Assembly: GCA_949106495.1 (NCBI GenBank)
Contig: CARYZD010000002.1
Span: forward strand, 62,001 to 126,000
DNA: 64,000 nucleotides
DNA from: an uncultured Clostridia bacterium
GTDB lineage: Bacteria > Bacillota > Clostridia > TANB77 > CAG-465
Direction: 5' to 3'
The notes below the pieces were generated by a model that saw only the letters and a list, made by a program, of their open reading frames with translations, was not told the origin of the DNA and made no database searches. Shown in pieces: positions 9,066-17,321 of this stretch (the first letter of the stretch is position 1; every line of letters begins with the position of its first letter). The position numbers were made by a program, and so were the translations under genes.

Positions 9066-9275
9066 ATGTTAAATGCAAAAAAAGAAATTCTTAAATTAGC
9101 TCAGAACTTACCAGATAACATTAATTTTGATGATGCAGTTTATGATATTTACTTAAAATCTTCACTAATACAAAGCGAAGATGATTTTAAAAATGGCAGA
9201 TATACAACACTAGAAGAATCAAGAGAAAGGATGAGAAAAGAATATGAAGATTATAATGTCTACAAGGGCTCATAA
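9066..9275 (+). CDS. Antitoxin of a ParE/RelE-type toxin-antitoxin pair
   Basis: 69 residues. ATG 9066 is chosen because GAAAGGAAG precedes it; the frame is open earlier but has no SD there. The N-terminal half (KKEILKLAQNLPDNINFDDAVYDIYLKS) resembles small antitoxins paired with RelE/ParE toxins, and the C-terminal half is charged, with RYTTLEESRERM typical of the toxin-neutralising tail. The 3' end overlaps the toxin gene by 32 bases, so translation is probably coupled. A shorter homologue lies at 9741. Confidence 0.75.
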   Translation: MLNAKKEILKLAQNLPDNINFDDAVYDIYLKSSLIQSEDDFKNGRYTTLEESRERMRKEYEDYNVYKGS

Positions 9276-9555
9276 TGATATCTATTCTATATTTAAGTAT
9301 ATTTCTATAAATTCTTTAAAGTATGCTTCTATAACTTCAGAAATGCTATATTCTCGTATTAACATATTGGAAGTCTTCCCATACATAGGTAGATATGTTC
9401 CCGAATCTAAAGATAAGAACTATCGAGAACTTCTATATAAAAGCTATCGAATAATATATAGCATTTCTGAAGAAATTAATTCTATTTATATTCATTCTAT
9501 AATTCATTGTAAAAGAAATCTTAAATTATTTCTTAATTCTAATAATTTAAAGTAA
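9244..9555 (+). CDS. ParE/RelE-superfamily toxin
   Basis: About 103 residues (alternative start at ATG 9256). The pattern is that of ParE/RelE toxins: an N-terminal strand and helix (STRAHNDIYSIFKYI), a central helix ending EVFPYIGRYVPE, and C-terminal strands with YRELLYKSYRIIYSI and IYIHSIIHCKRN. The YRIIY and HCKR parts match the conserved core. ParE poisons gyrase whereas RelE cleaves mRNA; sequence alone does not decide. It overlaps its antitoxin gene. Confidence 0.8.
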   Translation: MKIIMSTRAHNDIYSIFKYISINSLKYASITSEMLYSRINILEVFPYIGRYVPESKDKNYRELLYKSYRIIYSISEEINSIYIHSIIHCKRNLKLFLNSNNLK

Positions 9556-9740
9556 ACTTCTTATTTTTTATAAATCTAAATTTATTTTAACTTTTTATAT
9601 TTCAATTTAAATTTAAATTATTTCTATTTATATCTCTATTTTTTCAAATATAATATTACTTTTTTATTTAATAGTTTTAATACTATTGACTGTATGATAT
9701 AATATCTACACACTTCATTATGAAAGGATGTGTTGTTTTT

Positions 9741-9869
9741 ATGAATAGCAATGTAAAAGAAGAAATTATAAAAACAATTAATGATATGCCAGATGATTCA
9801 ACATTTGATGAAATTATTTATGCACTATACCTTAAAGCTAAAAATACAGATAAACCAAATCATGAGTAA
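9741..9869 (+). CDS. Orphan antitoxin-like peptide
   Basis: 42 residues, GAAAGGATG SD, own terminator. MNSNVKEEIIKTINDMPDD followed by STFDEIIYALYLKAKN aligns with the N-terminal half of the antitoxin at 9066 (MLNAKKEILKLAQNLPDN, NFDDAVYDIYLKS). The toxin-binding C-terminal tail and any toxin gene are missing. It may be a DNA-binding or dimerising remnant that still regulates, or decay of a former pair (inference). Confidence 0.6.
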   Translation: MNSNVKEEIIKTINDMPDDSTFDEIIYALYLKAKNTDKPNHE

Positions 9870-9890
9870 TTTCTATTATTCATGATTTTT
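9859..9890 (+). terminator. Terminator of the orphan peptide gene
   Basis: AATCATGAGTAAT/ATTATTCATGATT hairpin that includes the stop codon, followed by TTTT. Confidence 0.7.
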
Positions 9891-9920
9891 ATTTTATGTA
9901 AAACAATATTTGATTGTTAG

Positions 9921-9949
9921 TTGACATTTAAGGAATGTTGTACTATAAT
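9921..9949 (+). promoter_or_regulatory. Consensus SigA promoter of the ncRNA
   Basis: Perfect TTGACA (9921-9926), 17-base spacer, perfect TATAAT (9944-9949). One of the two best promoters in the window, with no ORF behind it. Confidence 0.85.
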
Positions 9950-9956
9950 AATAAAT

Positions 9957-10318
9957 GTGTTTAACGCGAGAAGTAAGATGACAAGTTCATGATACGGATG
10001 TTTATAGACTGTTGGATATTTCCACAGCTACCTATATAAACGATAGACATTTATTTCTTTTTTCCTATTGTGGTAGTGCATAGAGCACTTGAACCCTAGG
10101 GGATTTCTCTAGATAGGCGCAAAAAATGGAACTAGGTATTCCATCTTCATTTCTTGACGAAGATATGTTGGATTTTTAGCTATTAGTGTTTTAGGATATT
10201 TGACGAAATGTCTGAGCTAATAGAAAAAGTTTATATAGAAAGTTGGGATGACTTGATATCCCAAAAAGCTATATAAATTTCATAAGAAGAAGAGCTGATA
10301 AACTCTTCTTCTATTTTT
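9957..10318 (+). ncRNA. Structured, highly expressed non-coding RNA of about 360 nt (possibly raiA-type)
   Basis: It lies between the consensus promoter and a strong terminator and contains no credible ORF. Visible helices: GTTTATA/TATAAAC enclosing CTGTTGG/CCACAG; TTTATATAG/CTATATAAA enclosing TTGGGAT/ATCCCAA; CTATTAG/CTAATAG; CCATCTTC/GAAGATATG; and a long-range AGACATTT/AAATGTCT pairing. Conserved-looking parts are less AT-rich than the neighbourhood. It lacks the signatures of RNase P, tmRNA and SRP RNA. The raiA motif of clostridia is my best guess, because of size, abundance signals and host, but I cannot confirm it. Confidence 0.75.
10285..10318 (+). terminator. Terminator of the structured ncRNA
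   Basis: Perfect 10-bp stem AGAAGAAGAG/CTCTTCTTCT with an 8-base loop and ATTTTTAT. Confidence 0.85.
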
Positions 10319-10361
10319 ATATTATAAAAAAATTATACACATATAAAAAAATGCATCAACT

Positions 10362-10398
10362 CATAAGATAGTCTATTAAAAATAGGCTATCTTTTTAT
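10362..10398 (-). terminator. Terminator after whiA
   Basis: AAGATAGCCTATT/AATAGACTATCTT hairpin after the whiA stop; the plus-strand T5 tract means it could act both ways. Confidence 0.65.
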
Positions 10399-10404
10399 AT
10401 TTTC

Positions 10405-11151
10405 TTATTCATTTTCTAACTCTTCTGCTATAGCAATAATTTTATCTAGTCTATGTTTTAAACCAGATTTTGATACTTTATCTTTTCCTTCTGTTCTTGA
10501 TGCTATTTGTTCTAATGTATCTGTTGGATACTGTTCTCTTAAAGAGGCAGTATATTTTAGTTTATCACTTAGAGTAGAAAATCTACCTTTTTTTCGTATT
10601 ACATTTATTGCATTAAGTTGTATCATTGCTGAATTAATTGATTTGGTCATATTGGCTATTTCACAGTTTGATGCTCTATTTTTTGAATTATTTACATCTT
10701 TTATTACTCTAATCCCTTCAAATTTTAGCATACATCTATTAGCCTCAAGTAAGCTTAGCATAAATGATATTTGTTCAGATTCTTTAAAATATACTACATA
10801 TAAATTTGCTTTAGGCCTCTTTACAAGTTTAGGTGTAAACTCAAGTAAAGATAACATGTCCATAAAGTATTCTGCACAAGCTTTATTTTTAAATGTAGCC
10901 TCAAATCTATAATCTTTATTTGGATCTATTATACATCCACTAGCAAGAAAAACACCTTTTATTACTGTTTTTATTTCTTCTTCAGATAAATTAGAAATAT
11001 TAAAATAATCCTCAAAGTCTACCATTAAATCATTCTTATATTGAGCTTCTGTTAAATATTCTCCAAATCTTTCAGCCTTTATTATATATGGGTCTCTTTT
11101 TTTATTATAATACTCTAATATTTCATCTCTTACTTCTCCTGAAAACGACAT
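10405..11151 (-). CDS. whiA: WhiA-family regulator with a shortened N-terminal domain
   Basis: 248 residues against the usual 300-330. It keeps the MSFSGEVRDEIL start, the second LAGLIDADG-like half (IKGVFLASGCIIDP), the linker with VIKDVNNSKNRASNCEIANM, and the C-terminal HTH with DTLEQIASR and VSKSGLKHRLDKI. Most of the first homing-endonuclease-like half is missing. WhiA controls cell division and morphology genes in Gram-positives. The start overlaps the end of the prmC fusion by 22 bases, so the two are translationally linked. In many Firmicutes whiA follows yvcJ-yvcK instead. Confidence 0.9.
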   Translation of the reverse strand: MSFSGEVRDEILEYYNKKRDPYIIKAERFGEYLTEAQYKNDLMVDFEDYFNISNLSEEEIKTVIKGVFLASGCIIDPNKDYRFEATFKNKACAEYFMDMLSLLEFTPKLVKRPKANLYVVYFKESEQISFMLSLLEANRCMLKFEGIRVIKDVNNSKNRASNCEIANMTKSINSAMIQLNAINVIRKKGRFSTLSDKLKYTASLREQYPTDTLEQIASRTEGKDKVSKSGLKHRLDKIIAIAEELENE

Positions 11152-12848
11152 ATTACCACCCTATCATTTCCGCCATAGTCTTTTACCGACTCTAGCAATT
11201 TAAATTCATTATTTTCTTTTATTAATCCTTTTATTTCTTCTAATTGATCATATCCTATCTCAAGTATTAATATTCCATTATTCTTTAATACTTTTTTTGA
11301 CTCATTTAATATTCTAATATAAAAATCTAATCCTGATTTTCCTCCATCAAGAGCTAAATGTGGTTCTTTTTGAACTTCTTCTTGTAATGTTGGTACAACA
11401 TTACTTCTTATATATGGAGGATTAGATACGATTATATCCACTTTTAAACTTTCTATTTCTTCTTGATTGTTACAACTATCTATATATTTTATTCTTTCAC
11501 TAAGTAAATCTGAGTATCTAGTTATTACTTTTTCTGCCACATTATTTGCCATTATATTCCTTTTGGCAACATTAAGTGCTCCTAAAGAGATATCTATAAG
11601 TTCTACATTTTCTACATTACTATTTTTGGCAATTGATATACCTAGTGCTCCACTACCTGTACATAAATCTATCATGTTCTTTATATTCTCATTATTAATA
11701 TATTCTATAGCTTTTTCTACAAGTATTTCACTATCTGCTCTTGGAATTAATACATTCTCATCTACATAGTATGTCTCATTATAAAAATACTGTTTATGTG
11801 TTATATATTGTAATGGATACTTATCTACATAGTATTTATTCAATAATCTATCTGCTTCAATTTCTTGTCTTAGTGATATTAAATAACTATCTTTTTGAAG
11901 TATTAATTTATTTCTATCTAAATTTGTTATATATTCAAGTATTGAGTAAATATCTTGTGTATCATAATCACTTATCTTATTTTCTAAATTTTCTTTTATA
12001 TATTTTTTTACATAAGCTGTAACTGTTATTCCATTTTTTTCTCTAACTGAACCTAGTACTCCATATATAGCTAATTCTAACATTTCATCATTTGGTTCTT
12101 TAGTTGTAGCAAACTGTATTAATGTTGCTGGATAGTTTAAAATATCAAAAGGCTTTGGAAGTTTAGAGAATATATTTACTACTTCATAAGCTATTCCAAT
12201 ATTTAAAATACTCATAAACATCATAACAATTGCTTTTATTATTAGGTTATTAATAGGTATAAATAAAGAGGCAATCATAAGTAGCACAAAATACACAACA
12301 AAGTTTCCACCACATCTTTTGTGAAATCTTGATTGCTTTTTTACATTTTCTAAATTTATATTCTCTATGTCTAAATTTTCGTAAGCATTCACAACTTTAT
12401 GTTCAGCACCATGATACATAAACAAAGTATTTAATTCAGGAGTATATTTCATAGCAATAATGTACAATGCAAACTCAAAACAAACAATAATAACTTGTAC
12501 AATATTATGTATTATAATATTACCAAAAAAAGCTGAAATAACAATTGGTATTACTATACAAAATATAATAAGTAAAGCATATGTAAATATCGTTTGTAAT
12601 TTACTAGTTTTTTCTTTTTCTCCACTAGATTCAACAAATTTAGCTGACGAATTTCCTATTTGATTACCCAGTCCTATAATTCCTCTTAATACTGGTATCT
12701 TATTTATTAAACTCTTATCATCTATAAAGTTTATTATACTTGAATTAATGATATTATTATTTTTTTGTACTGTCACTTGCCTATATTCTGATGTAAACAA
12801 TATTCCGTTAAAAAGTGCTACACCACCAACATTTATCTTTTTTTTCAT
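11130..12848 (-). CDS. prmC: DUF1385 membrane protein fused to PrmC release-factor methyltransferase
   Basis: 572 residues. Residues 1-270 are DUF1385 (YqhQ-like): GGVALFNGI at the start, two to four membrane helices, MYHGAEHKVVNAYEN and RCGGNFVVY. Residues about 285-572 are PrmC, the methyltransferase that modifies the Gln of the GGQ loop in release factors, with PLQYIT, IPRADSEILVE, SAM loop DLCTGSGALGISI and catalytic NPPY. The two genes lie side by side in many clostridia; here they are one ORF without an internal SD. SD AAGGAGAT. It sits between rpmE and whiA. Confidence 0.92.
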   Translation of the reverse strand: MKKKINVGGVALFNGILFTSEYRQVTVQKNNNIINSSIINFIDDKSLINKIPVLRGIIGLGNQIGNSSAKFVESSGEKEKTSKLQTIFTYALLIIFCIVIPIVISAFFGNIIIHNIVQVIIVCFEFALYIIAMKYTPELNTLFMYHGAEHKVVNAYENLDIENINLENVKKQSRFHKRCGGNFVVYFVLLMIASLFIPINNLIIKAIVMMFMSILNIGIAYEVVNIFSKLPKPFDILNYPATLIQFATTKEPNDEMLELAIYGVLGSVREKNGITVTAYVKKYIKENLENKISDYDTQDIYSILEYITNLDRNKLILQKDSYLISLRQEIEADRLLNKYYVDKYPLQYITHKQYFYNETYYVDENVLIPRADSEILVEKAIEYINNENIKNMIDLCTGSGALGISIAKNSNVENVELIDISLGALNVAKRNIMANNVAEKVITRYSDLLSERIKYIDSCNNQEEIESLKVDIIVSNPPYIRSNVVPTLQEEVQKEPHLALDGGKSGLDFYIRILNESKKVLKNNGILILEIGYDQLEEIKGLIKENNEFKLLESVKDYGGNDRVVICRFQEK

Positions 12849-12883
12849 ATTATCTCCTTTTTAGGATTATTATACCATATAAC

Positions 12884-12912
12884 GAAAAAAAGAGCACCAA
12901 AAGGTACTCAAT
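12884..12912 (-). terminator. Terminator after rpmE
   Basis: GAGTACC/GGTGCTC stem with TTTT loop and a T7 tract on the minus strand. It separates rpmE from the prmC fusion. Confidence 0.8.
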
Positions 12913-12927
12913 TTATTTAACCAATTA

Positions 12928-13134
12928 TTATTTTTGTTTGATTCCGTATTTTTCCATAAATTTAGCAGCTCTACCTTGGCTAGATATTGCTTGTTTTTGC
13001 CCTGTATAGAAAGGATGACATGCGCTACATGTATCAACTCTCATTTCTTCTTTAACAGAACCTGTTTCAATAACATTACCACAAACACATCTAATAGTTG
13101 CTTTTCCGTATTTTGGTTGTATATCTTTTTTCAT
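12928..13134 (-). CDS. rpmE: 50S ribosomal protein L31, zinc-binding form
   Basis: 68 residues when started at ATG 13134, which has GGGAAGGTG 7 bases upstream and gives the family start MKKDIQPKYG. The longer frame from 13155 adds seven unusual residues. Cysteines CVCGN and CSACHPFYTG form the zinc ribbon, so this is the C+ (zinc-replete) form, whereas C- forms serve under zinc starvation. The C-terminal QGRAAKFMEKYGI is typical. Confidence 0.95.
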   Translation of the reverse strand: MKKDIQPKYGKATIRCVCGNVIETGSVKEEMRVDTCSACHPFYTGQKQAISSQGRAAKFMEKYGIKQK

Positions 13135-13265
13135 TCTTTTCACCTTCCCTATCATTAGTATTTCGATTGTTACTTTGTTATTTTAACATAGTTAGAATGA
13201 AAATACAAGTTTTTTTGGTTAATTTTATTATTTTTTATTATTTACTACTACTTTTTTATTATATT

Positions 13266-13511
13266 ATGTCTAATAATTTGTTTAAACATATAATATATAA
13301 GGAGGTGATACATATTATTAATCCGAAGAAATTTTTAAATTCATTCTTATGTTCAACTAATGTAAAACTTCCCCTTACTAACTCACATTATATTACAGGA
13401 AAGGATATTTATTTATTTTCTAATTTAGCTTGTGTAGAAAATACACTTTCCTCTTTTACCAACAATGTAAACTGCTATCTAAAATCTTTTAAGTCGAAAT
13501 ATAAAGCATAA
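13266..13511 (+). CDS. Hypothetical small protein, start uncertain (possible ATT start)
   Basis: An open frame of about 65-82 codons. A near-perfect SD, AAGGAGGTGATA, ends 8 bases before an in-frame ATT at 13314, but no ATG, GTG or TTG sits at that distance. The only in-frame ATG is 13266, upstream of the SD and without its own. ATT starts are known (infC). Translated from ATT, the peptide starts IINPKKFLNSFLCS and holds three cysteines, with no clear TM or family. It could also be a non-coding 5' region; the SD is the main argument for translation. Confidence 0.35.
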   Translation: MSNNLFKHIIYKEVIHIINPKKFLNSFLCSTNVKLPLTNSHYITGKDIYLFSNLACVENTLSSFTNNVNCYLKSFKSKYKA

Positions 13512-13515
13512 CTTA

Positions 13516-13544
13516 TTGTTTTTTTTGTCATTGTATGATATACT
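13516..13544 (+). promoter_or_regulatory. Likely murA promoter
   Basis: TTGTTT (13516-13521), 17-base spacer, TATACT (13539-13544), about 50 bases before the murA start. Confidence 0.55.
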
Positions 13545-13594
13545 CAGTGTTGACTTAATTAAAAAATAATAAATTTAGATTGGAGGAAATATAT

Positions 13595-14869
13595 ATGGAA
13601 AAATTCGTAGTTCATGGCCCATGTAGACTTCAAGGAGAAGTAACAATTAGTGGAGCCAAAAATGCTGCAGTAGCTATTCTACCAGCAACACTTTTAGTAA
13701 AAGGAAAATGTCATTTAGAAAATGTACCAAACATTAGTGATATACGCGCTTATTGTAAAATTCTTGAGTCACTAGGTTCTAAGATAGAATACATTTCTGA
13801 AAATGAAATGATAATAGATAACTCAGGTGTTAATTCTGCGCTTGCATCATATGATTTAACTAGTAAATTTAGAGCATCATACTACTTACTTGGTGCTTTA
13901 ATTGGACGTTTTGATAAAGTTCAAATTGGTTTACCTGGTGGTTGTAAATTAGGAGCAAGACCTATTGACCAACATATAAAAGCATTTAAAAAATTAGGAG
14001 CTAAAGTTATTGTTAGAAATGGTAATGTATATGCTTCTAAAACTGAGCCACTTCAAGGAGCAAATATCTTTTTTGATGTTGTTTCTGTTGGTTCAACAAT
14101 GAATGCAATTCTTGCTGCTACACTATCTGAAGGTGTAACAACAATTGAAAATGTTGCAAAAGAGCCTCATATTGTAGACCTTGCAAACTTCCTAAATTCA
14201 ATGGGAGCAAAAATTAAAGGTGCTGGTACAGATACAATAAAAATTACTGGTGTTAAAGAACTATCTCAAAAATCTAGTTACTCAATTATACCAGACCAAA
14301 TTGAAACAGGAACATTTATGGTTGCAGCTGCAGCTACAAAAGGTGATGTTTTAATTAATAATTGTATTCCAAAACACATGGAACCTATTACAGCAAAACT
14401 TATTGAAGCAGGTGCTACAATTGAAGAATCTGAATCTAGCATTAGAGTAAAAATGGATAAAAAACCTACTTCAATTAGTGTAAAAACTATGCCTTATCCA
14501 GGATTTCCTACAGATATGCAACCTCAAATGTCTCTTCTACTTACTTTAGGAGATTCAACAGGTACGATTGTTGAAACTATTTGGGAATCAAGATTTCAAT
14601 ATACAGACGAATTAAATAAAATGGGTGCTGATATAACTGCTCATGGCTCTACTGCTATATTTAAAGGAGTAGATAAATTATATGGTGCTCCTGTTAAAGC
14701 TCATGATTTAAGAGCAGGTGCTGCAATGATAATAGCAGGACTTATTGCAGAAGGTCAAACTGAGATTTCAGACATACATCATATTTTAAGAGGATATGAA
14801 AATATTATAGATAAGTTTGCAAAGTTAGGTGCTAAAATAGATTATGTAAAAACAGAGGATGATGAATAA
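13595..14869 (+). CDS. murA: UDP-N-acetylglucosamine 1-carboxyvinyltransferase
   Basis: 424 residues; ATG 13595 follows TTGGAGGAAA (a frame start 15 bases earlier has no SD). It transfers enolpyruvate from PEP to UDP-GlcNAc, the first committed step of peptidoglycan synthesis. SGAKNAA near the start, catalytic Cys117 in LPGGCKLGARP (the fosfomycin target), and DLRAGAAMIIAGL near the end identify it. The Cys makes it fosfomycin-sensitive in principle. The TAA overlaps the walJ ATG by one base. Confidence 0.97.
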   Translation: MEKFVVHGPCRLQGEVTISGAKNAAVAILPATLLVKGKCHLENVPNISDIRAYCKILESLGSKIEYISENEMIIDNSGVNSALASYDLTSKFRASYYLLGALIGRFDKVQIGLPGGCKLGARPIDQHIKAFKKLGAKVIVRNGNVYASKTEPLQGANIFFDVVSVGSTMNAILAATLSEGVTTIENVAKEPHIVDLANFLNSMGAKIKGAGTDTIKITGVKELSQKSSYSIIPDQIETGTFMVAAAATKGDVLINNCIPKHMEPITAKLIEAGATIEESESSIRVKMDKKPTSISVKTMPYPGFPTDMQPQMSLLLTLGDSTGTIVETIWESRFQYTDELNKMGADITAHGSTAIFKGVDKLYGAPVKAHDLRAGAAMIIAGLIAEGQTEISDIHHILRGYENIIDKFAKLGAKIDYVKTEDDE

Positions 14870-15663
14870 TGTTTGTAGTTCATCCACTATATAGTTCTAG
14901 TTCAGGCAATATGTTTCATATTGCCTCTTCTAGTACTAATATATTAATTGATGCAGGTGTTAGTTATAAAGCAATAAATGAAGGACTTAAAACTATTAAT
15001 TTAACTATTAAAGATATTGATGCTATTTTAATTACGCATGAACATATTGACCACATAAAAGGACTTCCTCTACTTTGTAGAAAAAATGATATACCAATTT
15101 ATGCATGTCTTGACACTGCTAATTTTATAAAAGAAGATTTAAATAGTAAAAATATCGAGTCTACAATAATAGCTTTAGATTATAATACACCTATTAGGAT
15201 TAAAGACATCGAAATTTGTGCCTTTGAAACATCACATGATGCTGTTATGCCCTGTGGGTATATGATTAAAGACAATAGTACAACAATTACATTTGCAACA
15301 GACTTAGGATATGTATCTCCTACTGTCTATGATAGCTTATCTAAAAGTGATTATACAATTATTGAATCAAATTACGACGAAACAATGCTTGAATTTGGCA
15401 AATACCCATATTCAATAAAAAGACGTATAAAAGGAATTACAGGTCATTTATCTAATGATGCATGTGGACAAGCAATTGCTCAACTTGCAAATGAAGGACA
15501 CACAAGATTTCTTCTTGCACACATGAGTGAAAATAATAACAATATAGATATTGCTAAGCAAACAGTAGAATCTATTTTAAATCAAAATGGTATAGATTTA
15601 AATTCTGTAGAAATTAATTTTGCAACCAAATCACTATCTAATGAGGAGTATACAATATGTTAA
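14869..15663 (+). CDS. walJ: WalJ/YycJ metallo-beta-lactamase-fold protein
   Basis: 264 residues. Metal motif H57-x-H59-x-D61-H62 (THEHIDHIKG), an early SSSSGNM, and a late LAHMSENNN carry the remaining ligands of the MBL fold. The Bacillus YycJ homologue is a 5'-3' DNA exonuclease tied to mismatch repair, and the gene often sits in the walRK operon. Here there is no walRK, but the classic walJ-rlmH pairing is kept. It overlaps murA by 1 base and rlmH by 7, so the three form one operon. Confidence 0.9.
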   Translation: MFVVHPLYSSSSGNMFHIASSSTNILIDAGVSYKAINEGLKTINLTIKDIDAILITHEHIDHIKGLPLLCRKNDIPIYACLDTANFIKEDLNSKNIESTIIALDYNTPIRIKDIEICAFETSHDAVMPCGYMIKDNSTTITFATDLGYVSPTVYDSLSKSDYTIIESNYDETMLEFGKYPYSIKRRIKGITGHLSNDACGQAIAQLANEGHTRFLLAHMSENNNNIDIAKQTVESILNQNGIDLNSVEINFATKSLSNEEYTIC

Positions 15664-16145
15664 ATATAAAAATAGTATGTGTTGGAAAAATTAGAGAAAA
15701 ATCTTTAAAAGATTTAATATCTGAATATGAAAAAAGAATAGGCAAATATGCAAAACTTGAAATAATAGAGTTAGATGATGAAAAAATACCGCAAAACGCT
15801 TCATCTTCTATAGAAGAACAAGTTAAAATAACAGAGTCTAATAAGATATTGGATAAATTAAAAAAATATCCTAATGCAAGTATACTATTACTTGATTTAA
15901 AAGGAAAGCAATATACTTCAGAGGAATTTGCTGAAAAAATAGACAATATACAGACTTACTCCTCTTCTACTATTGTATTTGTTATTGGAGGAAGTCTTGG
16001 AATGAGTCAAGAACTTCTAAATTATTCACAAGACAAAATATGCTTTTCTAAAATGACTTTTCCTCATCAATTAATACGTGTCTTTCTTCTTGAACAAATA
16101 TTTAGAGCTTTTAAAATATTAAATAATGAAACTTATCATAAATAA
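15657..16145 (+). CDS. rlmH: 23S rRNA pseudouridine-1915 N3-methyltransferase
   Basis: 162 residues, full length. SPOUT fold with the SAM knot: FVIGGSLGMS, then KMTFPHQLIRVFLLEQ and the C-terminal YHK that is almost invariant. It methylates m3-pseudouridine in helix 69 on assembled 70S ribosomes. Last gene of the murA-walJ-rlmH unit, with a terminator right after. Confidence 0.96.
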   Translation: MLNIKIVCVGKIREKSLKDLISEYEKRIGKYAKLEIIELDDEKIPQNASSSIEEQVKITESNKILDKLKKYPNASILLLDLKGKQYTSEEFAEKIDNIQTYSSSTIVFVIGGSLGMSQELLNYSQDKICFSKMTFPHQLIRVFLLEQIFRAFKILNNETYHK

Positions 16146-16150
16146 TGCAA

Positions 16151-16190
16151 AAAGAAATCACGTCATGATGAAGTGATTTCTTTTTTTATA
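16151..16190 (+). terminator. Terminator of murA-walJ-rlmH
   Basis: AAGAAATCAC/GTGATTTCTT stem with a T7 tract. Confidence 0.85.
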
Positions 16191-16219
16191 TTCAATTATA
16201 ATTATGTACAAACTTCTTC

Positions 16220-16393
16220 CTAAGTAAGTACAATTTTATTGAGTTTCTTTTTTTGAGATTTAAATTTTGTCTCAACATTTCTATGTAGATTATTAATTTT
16301 AGCTTTTGTCCATGTACTAAAATATTCAATTAATCTATACATTATAATACTAGGAACATATATAATTGCTGCTGTAACAGTTGTGTAATCCAT
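16220..16393 (-). CDS. Possible small membrane peptide
   Basis: 57 codons from ATG 16393 to TAG. The N-terminal half is one hydrophobic stretch (VTAAIIYVPSIIMYRLIEYF); the C-terminal half is strongly basic (KFKSQKKKLNKIVLT). SD is weak (AGGTTT). The shape is that of small membrane or type I toxin-like peptides, but I know no match. Located between rlmH and ymdB, whose ends converge. Confidence 0.35.
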   Translation of the reverse strand: MDYTTVTAAIIYVPSIIMYRLIEYFSTWTKAKINNLHRNVETKFKSQKKKLNKIVLT

Positions 16394-16430
16394 TTAATGT
16401 GAAACCTATTTTAGCTGTAATAAATCAATA

Positions 16431-17207
16431 CTATTCACTTATTCTTTTTATACTTATTGCTTTTTTAGTTTTATCATCAAATTCAACTTCTATTGCATTA
16501 AACATTGCTTCATTATTCGAACATTCATAATGTATAAAATGACCTGATGTAAATCTTTCAATTGCTATTTCTTGTTTTAATCCTAATACACTATCTTTTG
16601 GCCCTGTCATTCCAACATCAGTTATATATGCCATACCTGTATCAAGAATTCTTTCATCTGATGTTTGAACATGAGTGTGTGTTCCAAATACACAATTAAC
16701 TTTATCTTTTAGATAAAATCCCATTGCAATTTTTTCAGCTGTAGCTTCAGCATGAAAATCTACAAAGATATAATCCACATCATTTTTCTTTAATTCTTCA
16801 ATCTGTTCAATTACAACTTTAAAAGGATTGTCTAGATTTTTTTCAATCATATCTCCCATTGCAAATGTTCCTAATAAGTTTATTACGCCTACTTTTATCC
16901 CATTTTTTTCTACAATAACATTTTTGTTTCCAACTAAGTTAGTTAAATTTGCAGGAATTGCAAGTTTGGGTAATTTAGCATATTCTGTAGCCATTTCTTT
17001 CCTATAATACATATGATTTCCCATTGTAATTGCATCTGCACCATAACTAATTATTTCATTATATTCTTTTGTTCTAAGTCCTCTCCCACTTGCAGAATTT
17101 TCTCCATTTACAATAATAAAATCTACATCATTTCTTTTTTTTAATTCTATTTTAAGTCTATCAAGACCTGATCTTCCAACTATATCTCCAACAATTAAAA
17201 ATTTCAA
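16431..17207 (-). CDS. ymdB: YmdB-type metallophosphoesterase (TIGR00282 family)
   Basis: 258 residues. Metal ligands are spread over GDIVGRSG, NGENSASG, MGNHMYY, FHAEAT and GTHTHVQT, the pattern of this phosphodiesterase family. B. subtilis YmdB cleaves 2',3'-cyclic nucleotides and affects motility and biofilm choices. The start is TTG at 17207, with GGGGGAA 7 bases upstream. ymdB normally lies right beside rny; here rny is 5.7 kb away on the same strand, with the sortase region between. Confidence 0.93.
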   Translation of the reverse strand: MKFLIVGDIVGRSGLDRLKIELKKRNDVDFIIVNGENSASGRGLRTKEYNEIISYGADAITMGNHMYYRKEMATEYAKLPKLAIPANLTNLVGNKNVIVEKNGIKVGVINLLGTFAMGDMIEKNLDNPFKVVIEQIEELKKNDVDYIFVDFHAEATAEKIAMGFYLKDKVNCVFGTHTHVQTSDERILDTGMAYITDVGMTGPKDSVLGLKQEIAIERFTSGHFIHYECSNNEAMFNAIEVEFDDKTKKAISIKRISE

Positions 17208-17321
17208 TTTTTATTCCCCCTAGTGAGATATTATATACCAATTTAATTAGAAAATCAAATCTAAATTTAATATATTTCACTTTAGAATAGCAATTTTCAT
17301 ATATTATATATAGGTGATACT

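Noticed and set aside
9957..10318. RNase P, tmRNA or SRP RNA
   Set aside because: The GAGGAAAGTCC-type P4 region, the tmRNA tag and ends, and the SRP GGTCAGG..AAGCAGCC apical motif are all absent.
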